Shown: in pieces, positions 7,679-15,483 of the stretch
Position numbering within the stretch: position 1 is the first letter of the stretch
Layout of the letters: each line of letters opens with the position of its first letter
Assembly: GCA_026129185.1 (NCBI GenBank)
Contig: JAHCIO010000016.1
Span: forward strand, 33,675-97,674
Source of the DNA: Promineifilum sp019695075
GTDB lineage: Bacteria > Chloroflexota > Anaerolineae > Promineifilales > Promineifilaceae
DNA length: 64,000 nt
Reading direction: 5' to 3'
Position numbers and translations under genes: made by a program
The notes under the pieces: model-generated
Database searches by the model: none
What the model saw: the letters and a program-made list of their open reading frames with translations, nothing else
Told to the model about the DNA's origin: nothing

Positions 7679-9554
7679 TCGCGCCGCGGCTCCTCCACGA
7701 GCGCCAGCCACTCCTCGCTCAGGCCGCTATCGGTGACGCCGTAGTAGACGTGGACGCCGTCATCGTCGCGCACGGCCAGGTCATAGAGTGCCGAATTGCC
7801 CTTCGGCCGCCGGTTCAGCACGGCGACGTTCTGCCGCCACTGGACGCTGCCGAGGTCGGGTGGGGCCGTCTCAGCCTGGGTGATGGCATAGTGCCACAGC
7901 CGCCGCGCCGACGAGCGGGTGACGTTGTTGATCAGGTTGCCGCTGCGCAGGTCGCGCAGGGTGTGGTAGATCGTGCCGTCGCGCTCCTGGCTCTCGACGA
8001 TCTCGACGCCGGTGCGCGGCCGTTCCCGCTTGCCGTTGGTCGCCGGCGGATTGGCCGGCGGCGGCTTCTCCGCGGGCGTGGCCCGGGCCGCTTCGGAGCG
8101 GCGGCGGTCGGCGCGCGGCCGCCGCCGGCGCGGGCGTGCGCGATCCGCCGTCCGGCCGGCGTGGCTGCGACGCCCGCCCGCCGCTCCAGCCCGCGCTCGA
8201 CCAATTGGACGATCTCGTCGCGCACGGCCAGCGTCGTCTCCGTCTCGTCGCGAACGTAGAAAAGGTTGGAGTCGATGGCGTAGGGCGCGTCGGGGCCGGG
8301 CGTCACGGTGACGCGCACGACGGTCGTGCCCTGCGTCGGCAGGCTGTCGATCTGCACCGGCGGCTCCGGGCTGAAGCGCTTGGCCAGCGTCGTCCGCAGC
8401 GCCTCGATGGCCCTGGCCGGCTCGCGGACGCCCTCCGGCTTGGCTTTGGCGTCGGCCGGCACGCCGATGTAGATCGTACCGCCGTTGGTGTTGGCCATGG
8501 CGCAGATGTCGCGCAAGATGTTGTCCAGGTGGCCGCCACGCTGGTTCATGGTCGGGTGGAAGGCCTGCACCAGCGACTCGCCTTCCTCGCGGGCCAACTG
8601 CACGAAATCGACCGCCTTGGCCGTGCCGCGGTAGGGCCGGGTCAGCGAGTGGTCGTTGCCGCGAATGACGCCGGCCAGGGCCTCGAACGACACCTCGTCC
8701 AGCAAGACCTCTGTCACGCGGTCGCCGACGCCCAGATAGGGCGACGTGGCCGACTCGCGGATGAGCCGGTGGGCGTCGGAACCCTGGATGCAGCGCATCG
8801 GCCGCGGGTATTCCGGCTTGCTGCCGTCGAAGAAGCGGCGCGTCGTCTGGTTGCCGCGCTTCTCCAGATCGGTCACTTCCAGCGCGTGGACGTTGGGGTC
8901 TTGCGTATAGGCGACGCGCGTCTGCCCGCCGAAATCGAGGCCGCGCATCATGACGCCGTTGCCGGAGTTCACGTGGGCGGCGATGACCAGCCCACCGGCC
9001 TCGTTGATGACGTGGTAGGCGGTCAATACGTCGGAGGTCGCGCCCACGGTCGAACTGCCCTCGCGCAACAGCGCCGGCGGCACGCGCAGCGTCAGCAGCA
9101 AATGCTCCAGATAGCTCACCGGCGTCTCCGGCGGGAAGATGCCCAGAATATGAAAACCGAAGGTGGCGGTGAACTCGAAGCCGGGCAGGACGAGCAGCTT
9201 GTCCAGCACGCGCCGGTACTCGTCCAGTTGGCGCTGCTCTAGCGGGTCGATGCGTCCGCGGCTCTCCAGCCACAGCAATTGCTCGACCTCTTTTTGCATG
9301 GCCGCGTAGCCGGCGACGGTGTTGTGGTCGGTGATGGCGATGATGTCCAGGCCGCGGGCCGACGCCTGGCGGAGGATGTCAAGGTAACTGATGTACGGCT
9401 CCTGGTAGTCATTCGAGCCGGGGGTGTGAAGGTGAAGGTCCATCCGCCGCCATTGGGGCGACGGACGCTTGGGGGGCCGGGCCGCAACCGGGCGCGCCGA
9501 TTGGGTGGCTCCGCGGGATCGGCCGCGTTGGGTCGATCCGGGATCATTGGTCAT
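7675..9554 (-). CDS. PHP phosphoesterase + AlbA-type putative DNA-binding domain protein, frameshifted
   Basis: The gene reads in two frames. From ATG 9554 (AAGGAG 8 nt upstream) to about 8190 it encodes a PHP domain (MDLHLHTPGSNDY, IIAITDHNTVAGY, IQGSDAHRL) and an AlbA_2/Schlafen-like domain (FHPTMNQRGGHLDNIL, AMANTNGGTIYIGV, LFYVRDETETTL). The sensible C-terminus (NGKRERPRTGVEIVESQERD ... YYGVTDSGLSEEWL) lies in another frame and ends at 7675 by ATGA overlap with mogA. The shift falls at about 8100-8190 in a very GC-rich, Arg/Ala-coding linker. A sequencing indel, a real mutation and ribosomal slippage are all possible; the first is most likely, since both halves look conserved. Metal-dependent phosphoesterase activity is a family inference. 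Confidence 0.75.
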
Positions 9555-9572
9555 GCGATTTGCTCCTTGCGA

Positions 9573-9830
9573 TTATCGTTGTCTTTCTCCCAGAGCAGCA
9601 ATGGAGCGCACCAGACCGATGGCGGTGATGCCGACCTTGAAGGCGTCGCTGGTGTTGATGGCCGGCGGGCCGGCGTGGGCCTCGCGCGAGGTGCGGATGA
9701 GCAGCAGCGAGGTAGCGACGCCGACGAATGCGCCCAGGATGCCGCCGGCGACGACGACGCGCCGTTCCCAATCGCGGGAGGCGTCCATCGAGGCCAGTTC
9801 CTGGTTAAGTGTCTTGTCCACTTTTTCCAT
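9573..9830 (-). CDS. Small membrane protein, uncharacterised
   Basis: 85 residues. There is a hydrophilic acidic N-terminus (MEKVDKTLNQELASMDASRD), one clear membrane segment (VVVAGGILGAFVGVATSLLLI) and a second amphipathic segment (FKVGITAIGLVRSIAAL). It begins one base after the stop of the upstream membrane gene and ends 18 bp before the PHP/AlbA-like gene, so it is the middle of a minus-strand operon. The N-terminal hydrophilic part may face the cytoplasm. No family recognised. Confidence 0.65.
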   Translation of the reverse strand: MEKVDKTLNQELASMDASRDWERRVVVAGGILGAFVGVATSLLLIRTSREAHAGPPAINTSDAFKVGITAIGLVRSIAALGERQR

Positions 9831-9831
9831 T

Positions 9832-10485
9832 TCAGTTGCTCCGTGTGAAGTTGCGCCGGACAGCCTGGGCGAAGGCGCGCCAGTAGCCGGCGCGCGCGTG
9901 CAGGCCGATGAGCGGCTGGGTGACGCGCGCGCCGCCCTGGGCCACGCCCCGTTCGGCCGTGTCCAGCAGGTGATCCAGTTGCCACAGCAGCGTCTGCACG
10001 CGGCTGCGGTAGGCCATTGGCCCCGTCTCCGGGTTGAGCTTGCGCTGCTCGCGGCGGTGGTAGGCCAACGCCAGCCACGCCAGCGGCAGGATGCTCATCA
10101 GGGTGATCAGGGGGATGGCCAGTAAAATGACCGTCAGCCCGGCCAGCCCGGCGATGAGCGACCGCGTCGCCGCCGTGGTCAGGCCCAGGCGCGGGGCGAT
10201 GAAAGCCAGCAGCGCCAGGACGACCAGCAGGGCGACGACGAGCACGGCGCTGATGATGATCGGCGTCTTGACGTTGCGCCGCCAGTAGGCGTGGCGGGCC
10301 TCGTCGCGGGCCAGTTGTTCGGCCGTGGGCTGGTAGGTCGAGCGGGCATAGCCGTAGCCGGGCAGTGGTTGGTCGTAGATCGACGCCGAGCGCGGCGGTT
10401 CGACCGTCGCGAACGAGCCGCCGCTGGGCGCGGGGGGCCTATTCGCCTGTGGGGTGGGCCGGGGCGGTGTATTTGCTGCGGTCAT
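9832..10485 (-). CDS. Membrane protein with proline-rich N-terminus, uncharacterised
   Basis: 217 residues. The first 40 are Pro/Ala-rich (MTAANTPPRPTPQANRPPAP). Then come RDEARHAYWRRNVKTPI, two strong membrane segments (IIISAVLVVALLVVLALLAF and LIAGLAGLTVILLAIPLITL) and a basic cytoplasmic tail with RVQTLLWQLDHLLDTAERG. The start is placed at 10485, since an upstream TTG codon overlaps the -10 box. It leads the operon with the 85-residue membrane protein, the PHP/AlbA-like protein and mogA. Function unknown. Confidence 0.65.
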   Translation of the reverse strand: MTAANTPPRPTPQANRPPAPSGGSFATVEPPRSASIYDQPLPGYGYARSTYQPTAEQLARDEARHAYWRRNVKTPIIISAVLVVALLVVLALLAFIAPRLGLTTAATRSLIAGLAGLTVILLAIPLITLMSILPLAWLALAYHRREQRKLNPETGPMAYRSRVQTLLWQLDHLLDTAERGVAQGGARVTQPLIGLHARAGYWRAFAQAVRRNFTRSN

Positions 10486-10506
10486 GATGAGAAAGCTAAT
10501 TGAGGG

Positions 10507-10515
10507 ATTATAGCA
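10507..10515 (-). promoter_or_regulatory. Extended -10 promoter TGTGCTATAAT
   Basis: The minus strand carries a perfect TATAAT with an upstream TGn extension. It would start transcription near 10500, about 15 nt before the ATG at 10485. Confidence 0.6.
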
Positions 10516-10596
10516 CAAAGGGGGGACAAATGCCGCGCCACCTGGCCGGGCCGTCTGTCCAGAGGTCTGTCGCTTGGGAATGACCGGACTGCCATA

Positions 10597-10621
10597 TAGA
10601 AAACAGGCCCATCGGCCTGCT
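10597..10621 (-). terminator. Rho-independent terminator of the nusB operon
   Basis: On the minus strand CAGGCC-GATG-GGCCTG is followed by TTTTC, 55 bp after the nusB stop. It is one of the few hairpins in the window with a T-tract. Confidence 0.7.
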
Positions 10622-10635
10622 CGCGTTTGCCTACT

Positions 10636-10685
10636 CGACCCGCTGTCAAGCGACCCGCTGTCAAGCGACCCGCTGTCAAGCGACC
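10636..10685. repeat. Three tandem copies of a 15-bp unit
   Basis: cgacccgctgtcaag three times exactly (10636-10680), plus a partial fourth. The last unit overlaps the stop and final codons of nusB. Confidence 0.9.
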
Positions 10686-11128
10686 ACGCCCAACGACGCT
10701 TCCCGCTGCACCTCGCGCTTGAGTTCGTCCAGGTGATCGGCCAGCGTGCCCAGGACGCCGTTGATGAAGCGGGGGGCGCTGTCGCTGCCGTAGACCTTGG
10801 CCAGTTCGACCGCCTCGTTGATGGCCACCTTGACCGGCGTCTCGTCCGTCACCAGGAACTCATACATGGCGATGCGCAAGACGTTGCGGTCGATGACGGC
10901 CATCTGGTCCAGCGGCCACTCCGGGGCGAAGCGGGCAATGAGCCGATCCATGTGCGTCTGATACTCGATGACGCCGTGAACCAGCTTGGCGGCGAAATCG
11001 ACCCCGGCGCGCTCCATTGGACTGGCCTCCAACCGCAACTCCAGCACCTCGTCTGGATCGTGGTTGGCGATGTCGTATTCGTACAGCGTTTCTAGGGTTA
11101 CGCGACGCGCCCGACGCCTGGTCTTCAT
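10676..11128 (-). CDS. nusB: Transcription antitermination protein NusB
   Basis: 150 residues, the normal NusB length. All-helical fold with an Arg-rich start (MKTRRRARRVTLETLYEYD), LVHGVIEYQTHMDRLI in the middle, and the family signatures MAVIDRNVLRIAMYEFL and VAINEAVELAKVYG ... FINGVLG. NusB with NusE (S10) binds boxA RNA and prevents Rho termination in rRNA operons. It follows Asp23 in the common Asp23-nusB order. GGAAGG lies about 9 nt before the ATG. The 3' end runs into a 15-bp tandem repeat and is followed by an intrinsic terminator. Confidence 0.93.
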   Translation of the reverse strand: MKTRRRARRVTLETLYEYDIANHDPDEVLELRLEASPMERAGVDFAAKLVHGVIEYQTHMDRLIARFAPEWPLDQMAVIDRNVLRIAMYEFLVTDETPVKVAINEAVELAKVYGSDSAPRFINGVLGTLADHLDELKREVQREASLGVVA

Positions 11129-11185
11129 GCTCTTAACCTTCCGAGGGCCTGGCTCTAGCCGCAGACCCAGCCCGCACGCGGGAGA

Positions 11186-11545
11186 CTAGACCACCTCACC
11201 CTTATTGTAATGGACATCTTCGACAAATACATTCACGGCATCGACCGGAATGCCCACGATTGTATCGATCGCCTCGGAGACAGCATGTTGAATTGCGCGG
11301 CTTGTCTCCAGCAGGTTCACGTGCGGGGCCATTATAACATAGATATTGAAGCGTAACTTATTTTCGCTCAAATCTAACAAAACGCCGTCCTGTCGCAGGC
11401 CGCGCTGGAAGAGGCGAGCGACGTCGTTGGGCACCGGCACCATCTGTTGCACCCCCTCGATCTCCTGAACGGCATAGCGGGCGATGGTCACCAGCACTTC
11501 CGGCGTCACCTCGATGCGGCCGATGCTTTCCTGTTGTTCGGTCAT
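11186..11545 (-). CDS. Asp23/Gls24 family envelope stress protein
   Basis: 119 residues, one Asp23 domain: IGRIEVTPEVLVTIARYAVQ, LRFNIYVIMAPHVNL and VGIPVDAVNVFVEDVHY. In Firmicutes these proteins sit at the membrane and are linked to envelope stress, and the gene commonly precedes nusB as here. It overlaps fabG by ATGA, so it is co-translated with fatty acid synthesis genes. Bases 11200-11400 are somewhat AT-richer than the neighbours. Confidence 0.9.
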   Translation of the reverse strand: MTEQQESIGRIEVTPEVLVTIARYAVQEIEGVQQMVPVPNDVARLFQRGLRQDGVLLDLSENKLRFNIYVIMAPHVNLLETSRAIQHAVSEAIDTIVGIPVDAVNVFVEDVHYNKGEVV

Positions 11546-12288
11546 GTCCCGATTCCTCCATCTACGCGCAACACTTCGCCGGTGATGTAGGCCGCCCGGT
11601 CAGAGGCCAGAAAGGCCACAGCGTGGGCTACTTCCTGCGCCTCGCCCCAGCGGCCGAGGGGGATGTAGGCCAATGTCTGCTTCACCAGGTCTTCCGGCAG
11701 GCCGGCGGTCAGGTCGGTGGGCACGAAGCCGGGGGCGACGACGTTGACGGTGATGCCGCGCGAGCCGAGTTCCTTGGCCAACGACTTGGAGAAGCCGATG
11801 ATGCCCGCCTTGGACGCGGCGTAGTTGGTCTGGCCCGGCTGGCCGACGATGCCGGCGACGGACGAGATGTTGATGATCCGCCCGCCCTTCTTGCGCCGCA
11901 ACATCGGCCGGGCCGCCGCCTTGCAGACGTTGAAGACGCTCTTCAGGTTCGTGTCAATGACCACGTCCCACTGCTCCTCTTTCATCGACAGGAGCAGCGT
12001 ATCGCGGGTGGTGCCGGCGTTGTTGACGACGATGTCGATGTGGTCGTAGGCCTCCAGCGCGGCGCGGATCAGACCCTCGGCCGCGGCCATGTCGCTGACG
12101 TCGGCGGCCACGGCCAGCGCCTGGCCGCCGCGCTCCCGGATGCCGGCGACGACCGCCTCGGCCGCGGCGGCGTTCGACTGATAGTTGACGACCACGCTCG
12201 CACCCTCGGCGGCCAGCGTCTCGGCGATGGCCCGGCCGATGCCGCGCGAGGCCCCGGTCACAACGGCGACTTTGCCTTCTAGTAACAT
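11542..12288 (-). CDS. fabG: 3-oxoacyl-[ACP] reductase FabG
   Basis: 248 residues, a classical short-chain dehydrogenase. It has the cofactor motif VVTGASRGIGRAIAE (TGxxxGIG), NNAGTTRDTLLLSMKEEQWD, active-site ISSVAGIVG and YAASKAGIIGFSK (YxxxK), and the FabG tail AYITGEVLRVDGGI. It reduces 3-oxoacyl-ACP with NADPH in fatty acid elongation. It lies between fabD and Asp23 in the rpmF-fabD-fabG order known from many bacteria, but no acpP follows it here. A 108-bp repeat-filled gap separates it from fabD. Confidence 0.95.
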   Translation of the reverse strand: MLLEGKVAVVTGASRGIGRAIAETLAAEGASVVVNYQSNAAAAEAVVAGIRERGGQALAVAADVSDMAAAEGLIRAALEAYDHIDIVVNNAGTTRDTLLLSMKEEQWDVVIDTNLKSVFNVCKAAARPMLRRKKGGRIINISSVAGIVGQPGQTNYAASKAGIIGFSKSLAKELGSRGITVNVVAPGFVPTDLTAGLPEDLVKQTLAYIPLGRWGEAQEVAHAVAFLASDRAAYITGEVLRVDGGIGT

Positions 12289-12307
12289 AGGTGTATCCAG
12301 ACAGAAG

Positions 12308-12395
12308 AGATTAACGCAAAGGCGGAAAGACGCAAGGACGCAACGAACACCTAATTGTTTGCGTCTTTGCGTCGTCGCGTCTTTGCGTTAGCTTC
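12308..12395. repeat. AACGCAAAG-GACGC inverted repeat between fabD and fabG
   Basis: Left arm ttaacgcaaaggcggaaaga and onward; right arm gcgtcttt-gcgtcgtcgcg-tctttgcgtta. Together they form a long imperfect hairpin that fills the gap. Related copies lie at 2555, 44877 and 62487. Confidence 0.85.
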
Positions 12396-12396
12396 T

Positions 12397-13299
12397 TTAC
12401 GCCTCGAACTTGGTGCGTGTCGCCGCGCGGTCGATGCGCTTGACCAGGCCGAGCAGCACGTCGCCGGGGCCGACCTCGACGTAGGCAGCGACGCCCGCGG
12501 CCGACAGGGCACGCACGGAGCCTGTCCACTGCACCGGGGCGGTCAGTTGCGCCTTCAGTTCGGCGCGGATGGCGTCAGGGGCGGTGATCGGCGCGGCGGT
12601 AACGTTGGCGATGACGGGGACGCGCGCGGTCGTCAGCGGCGTGGCCTCGACGGCGGCGGCGAAGTCGCCGGCCACGGCGGCCATGAGCGGCGAGTGGGCG
12701 GCGATGGAGATGGGCAGGCGAACGACCTTACGCGCCCCGGCGGCGGCCAGTTGGCTCATGGCCTCGGCCAGGGCCGTCTCGTCGCCGGTGATGACCACCT
12801 GACCGGGGCAGTTGTCGTTGGCCACGCCGACGAGGCGGCCGGTGGTCGCCGCCGCGGCGGCGCAGACCTCGGCTACCGGCGCGGCGTCCAGCCCCAGGAT
12901 GGCGGCCATGCCCCCCGGCGCGCGCTCGCCGGCCAGCTTCATCAGTTCGCCGCGCCGCCGCACCAGGGCCAGGCCGTCGGCGAAGGTCAGCGCGCCGGCC
13001 GCGGCCAGGGCCGAGAATTCGCCCAGTGAGTGGCCGGCGACGTAGGCCGCATCCGCCTCGCCGCGCGCGGCAAGCACGGCCCAGGCGGCCAGGCTGGTGG
13101 TGAACAGCGCCGGCTGTTGGACGGCCGTGTCCGTCAGGGCCTCTTCCGGCCCCTCGAAGCACAGCCGCGACAGGGCCAAGCCAAGGCGAGCATCGGCCTC
13201 GTCGTAGAGGGCGCGGGCGACGGGTTCGCGCTCATAGAGATCGCGGCCCATGCCGACAAACTGGGAACCCTGGCCGGGGAAGAGGAAGGCGGTGGACAT
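12397..13299 (-). CDS. fabD: Malonyl-CoA:ACP transacylase FabD
   Basis: 300 residues. Starts TAFLFPGQGSQFVGMGRDLY (PGQGSQ motif), then QPALFTTSLAAWAVL, the nucleophile elbow VAGHSLGEFSALAAAG with catalytic Ser, an Arg-containing GLALVRRRGELM, and the catalytic His region in PISIAAHSPLM. It loads malonate onto ACP. Length and motifs are standard. Preceded by rpmF with a palindromic repeat between them, and followed by fabG. Confidence 0.95.
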   Translation of the reverse strand: MSTAFLFPGQGSQFVGMGRDLYEREPVARALYDEADARLGLALSRLCFEGPEEALTDTAVQQPALFTTSLAAWAVLAARGEADAAYVAGHSLGEFSALAAAGALTFADGLALVRRRGELMKLAGERAPGGMAAILGLDAAPVAEVCAAAAATTGRLVGVANDNCPGQVVITGDETALAEAMSQLAAAGARKVVRLPISIAAHSPLMAAVAGDFAAAVEATPLTTARVPVIANVTAAPITAPDAIRAELKAQLTAPVQWTGSVRALSAAGVAAYVEVGPGDVLLGLVKRIDRAATRTKFEA

Positions 13300-13305
13300 A
13301 CAATA

Positions 13306-13389
13306 ACGAAGGATGAAGGCGGAGGGCTGAAGGATGAACGCCGCGCTGGTGACATTCCTCCCTCATCCTTCATCCTTCATCCTTCATTC
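13306..13389. repeat. GGATGAAGG inverted repeat between rpmF and fabD
   Basis: Left part gaaggatgaaggcggagggc, right part ctcatccttcatccttcatc. This is a hairpin-forming repeat of a different family from the one after fabD. Confidence 0.85.
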
Positions 13390-13575
13390 CTACTCCTCGC
13401 GTTCGGGCAGGATCTGCCGGCCGTTGTACTTGCCGCAGTTCGGGCAGACGTGATGCGCGCGCCGCATCTCGCCGCAGTCGGGGCAGGGGACGAGATGATA
13501 GAGGCTCAACGCATCGTGCGTGCGCCGCTTGTCACGACGCGCCTTCGACACTTTTCGCTTGGGAACAGCACCCAT
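13390..13575 (-). CDS. rpmF: 50S ribosomal protein L32
   Basis: 61 residues, the zinc-ribbon form of L32: MGAVPKRKVSKARRDKRRTH, then CPDCGEMRRAHHVCPNCG with four zinc cysteines. AAGGAAG lies 6-9 nt before the ATG. It heads the rpmF-fabD-fabG-asp23-nusB row, as rpmF commonly precedes fatty acid genes. Its promoter has two perfect consensus hexamers. Confidence 0.97.
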   Translation of the reverse strand: MGAVPKRKVSKARRDKRRTHDALSLYHLVPCPDCGEMRRAHHVCPNCGKYNGRQILPEREE

Positions 13576-13635
13576 GATGTCACTTCCTTAAAGTATGCAG
13601 CTGCAAATTCGCGCGGGGCGATAGACGACATAAAA

Positions 13636-13656
13636 CGAGCGGCCAACAGAGCCGCG
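13636..13656 (-). promoter_or_regulatory. Hairpin in the rpmF leader
   Basis: GCGGC-TCTGTTG-GCCGC lies just after the predicted transcription start. It could be a simple stability hairpin or an autoregulatory r-protein leader element. Confidence 0.35.
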
Positions 13657-13663
13657 AAGAGTG

Positions 13664-13691
13664 ATTATAGCCGTTGGGGGCGGGATGTCAA
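13664..13691 (-). promoter_or_regulatory. Consensus promoter of the rpmF operon
   Basis: On the minus strand TTGACA (13691-13686), a 16-bp spacer, then TATAAT (13669-13664). Both hexamers are perfect. The predicted start near 13657 gives a leader of about 80 nt. Confidence 0.8.
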
Positions 13692-13758
13692 GGCGTGAGC
13701 GCTTCTTCCAAACCGGGCGAAGGTGGTACAATTCGCCCTGAGTGCCGGATCGAGGACG

Positions 13759-14213
13759 ATGGAGCACAGCGACACCTTTGGCAACTGGTTGCGGCAGCGC
13801 CGGCGTTTGCTGGGGATGACCCAGAGCGAACTGGCCGGCTGCGCCGGCTGCTCGGTAGTCACCATCCGCAAGTTCGAGGCCGATGAGCGCCGGCCGTCGC
13901 GCCAACTGGCCGAGTTGCTGGCCGGCTGCCTGCAAATCCCCGCCGAGGAGCGCGAGTGCTTCATCCGGGCGATAGTGCTCGGCAACGTGGCCAAGTTGAA
14001 GATGGTGCACGGCGAGCTGGCCGGGGCGCGGGCCGACCTGGACACGGTGCTGGAACTGGCCCGGCCGGGCGGCTACACGCGGCTGGAGATGACCGCCATC
14101 TTCAACGAGGGCCTGCTGCGGCTGCTGGAGGGAGATGCGCCGGCCGCGCCCTGACCACCGAGGCGGCCACGGCCCTGGCCCTGCGCGAGGGGGACGCGCT
14201 GGTCGAGCCGTAG
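13759..14213 (+). pseudogene. Remnant of an XRE-HTH / ATPase / TPR regulator
   Basis: ATG 13759 opens an HTH_3 domain (FGNWLRQRRRLLGMTQSELA ... SVVTIRKFEADERRPSRQLA, about residues 5-60). Immediately after CFIRAI it jumps to a TPR-like tail (GELAGARADLDTVLELARPG, FNEGLLRLLEGDAPAAP). In related large regulators these parts are separated by a long NTPase domain, so an internal deletion is inferred. The frame stops at 14154, while a matching tail (ALTTEAATALALREGDALVE) continues in another frame to 14213, which indicates a further frameshift. Best read as a decaying gene. The 131-residue product could still bind DNA. Confidence 0.65.
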
Positions 14214-14222
14214 CGTGCTCCT

Positions 14223-14319
14223 CGTGGCGCGATTCTCCCGGATCGCGTTCTTGCGTGGCGCGATTCTCCGAATCGCGTCTTATGCTGTTGCGGAACGCGA
14301 TTCGGAGAATCGCGCCACG
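14223..14319. repeat. Three copies of a CGTGGCGCGATTCTCC palindromic unit
   Basis: Copy 1 at 14223-14248 (one variant base pair), copy 2 at 14254-14278 and copy 3, inverted, at 14295-14319. Copies 2 and 3 form a perfect 25-bp inverted repeat with a 16-nt loop, and each arm is itself a small GCGATTC-TCC-GAATCGC dyad. Confidence 0.9.
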
Positions 14320-14420
14320 TTGGGGGCGTTCACGTTTGTTGCCCGCCCCATGCGTTGCTACAATTGCGCGATTGCCGAAGGGGCAATCGGGGCGTGGGCG
14401 TCATTCACGTTGGAGAAGCT

Positions 14421-15344
14421 ATGTCGTTTACGAAGGCAACAGGGCGGACATTCGAGAATCAAGTGGCCGTGACCGGCTGGCGCAGCACCTTGCACACGGT
14501 CATGGTGCTGTTCAAGCTGCGCATCGTCTTCCTGCTGCTCATGGCGGCGACGGGCGGGGCCTTCCTGGCCGCCGGCGGCTGGCCGGGGTGGCGGGCGCTG
14601 CTGCTGGTTTGGGTCACGGGCGGCATGGCCGCCGCCGGCGCGTCGGCGCTGAACCAGTATTGGGAGCGCAACCGCGATGGCCTGATGGGCCGCACGCGCC
14701 ACCGGCCGCTGGTCAACGGCGAGATCACCGATCCGCGCTGGGTGCCCATCGTCGGCGTGGCGCTGGTGCTCGTGCCCGTGCTGGCGATGTTGCCGTTCAA
14801 CCGCCCCCTGTCTTTCTTCCTTCTCCTCGGCGCGTTCATCTACGTCGGCATCTACACCGTCTGGCTGAAGCCACGTACGCTGCTCAACATCGTCATCGGC
14901 GGGGCGGCCGGCAGCGCCGCCGTCCTCAGCGGCAGCGCCGCCGTGGGCGCGTGGAACGCCGTCGGCGCGCTGGCCCTGGCGGCCATCCTCTTCCTGTGGA
15001 CGCCCTTCCACTTCTGGAGCCTGGCCATCCTCTACCGCGACGAATACAGCCGCGCCGACGTGCCCATGCTGCCGACGCAGACGACGCCCCACCGGGCGGC
15101 CTGGTGGGTCATGACCCACACCCTGCCGACGGGCATCCTCAGCCTGCTGCTGGTCGTCTTGCCGGGGCTGGGCTGGCTCTACTTCCTGCCCGTGCTGGCC
15201 ATCACCATCGACTTGTTCTACCGCAACATCCAGCTCATCCGCGACCCCTCGCCGCTGCACGCGCGGAAGCTGTTCATGTCGTCCAACTATTACTTGCTGG
15301 TCTTGCTGCTGGCCATTTGCGTCGATTTGGCATTGCCGTGGTAG
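14421..15344 (+). CDS. ctaB: Protoheme IX farnesyltransferase (heme O synthase), UbiA family
   Basis: 307 residues with about nine membrane segments. The UbiA/CtaB signature NQYWERNRDGLMGRTRHRPL is the first prenyl-diphosphate Mg site, and WSLAILYRDEYSRADVPMLP the second. It transfers a farnesyl group to heme B for the heme o/a of terminal oxidases. The start at 14421 has GGAG 9 nt upstream. In-frame codons further upstream give an unlikely Arg/Gly-rich extension. First-motif Asp is replaced by Glu (WERN). No oxidase subunits flank it. Confidence 0.88.
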   Translation: MSFTKATGRTFENQVAVTGWRSTLHTVMVLFKLRIVFLLLMAATGGAFLAAGGWPGWRALLLVWVTGGMAAAGASALNQYWERNRDGLMGRTRHRPLVNGEITDPRWVPIVGVALVLVPVLAMLPFNRPLSFFLLLGAFIYVGIYTVWLKPRTLLNIVIGGAAGSAAVLSGSAAVGAWNAVGALALAAILFLWTPFHFWSLAILYRDEYSRADVPMLPTQTTPHRAAWWVMTHTLPTGILSLLLVVLPGLGWLYFLPVLAITIDLFYRNIQLIRDPSPLHARKLFMSSNYYLLVLLLAICVDLALPW

Positions 15345-15483
15345 GCGCAGGTAGGGGATAGGGATTAGGGGCTAGGGGCTAGGGAAGAGCGCTCGGTCCT
15401 CATCATTAGAAAGGGGGATAGGGACTAGAGACTAGAGAAGAACACGCTTCCCTAGCCCCTAATCCCTATCCCCTATCCCCTAA
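15345..15483. repeat. TAGGGATTAGGGGCTAGGG inverted repeat between convergent genes
   Basis: The left arm (15351-15390) and right arm (15447-15483) are near-perfect complements. A degenerate second copy (15411-15445) lies in between. It fills the gap between ctaB and the aminotransferase. Other copies are at 18722-18749 and 28338-28402. Confidence 0.88.

Noticed and set aside
9551..10078. A 175-codon minus-strand frame over the 85-residue membrane gene
   Set aside because: It reads a different frame of two better-supported membrane genes and is Arg/Ala-rich without conserved features.
10636..10685. Triple 15-bp unit considered as protein-binding iterons of an origin
   Set aside because: Located at the end of nusB with no dnaA, dnaN or AT-rich unwinding region.
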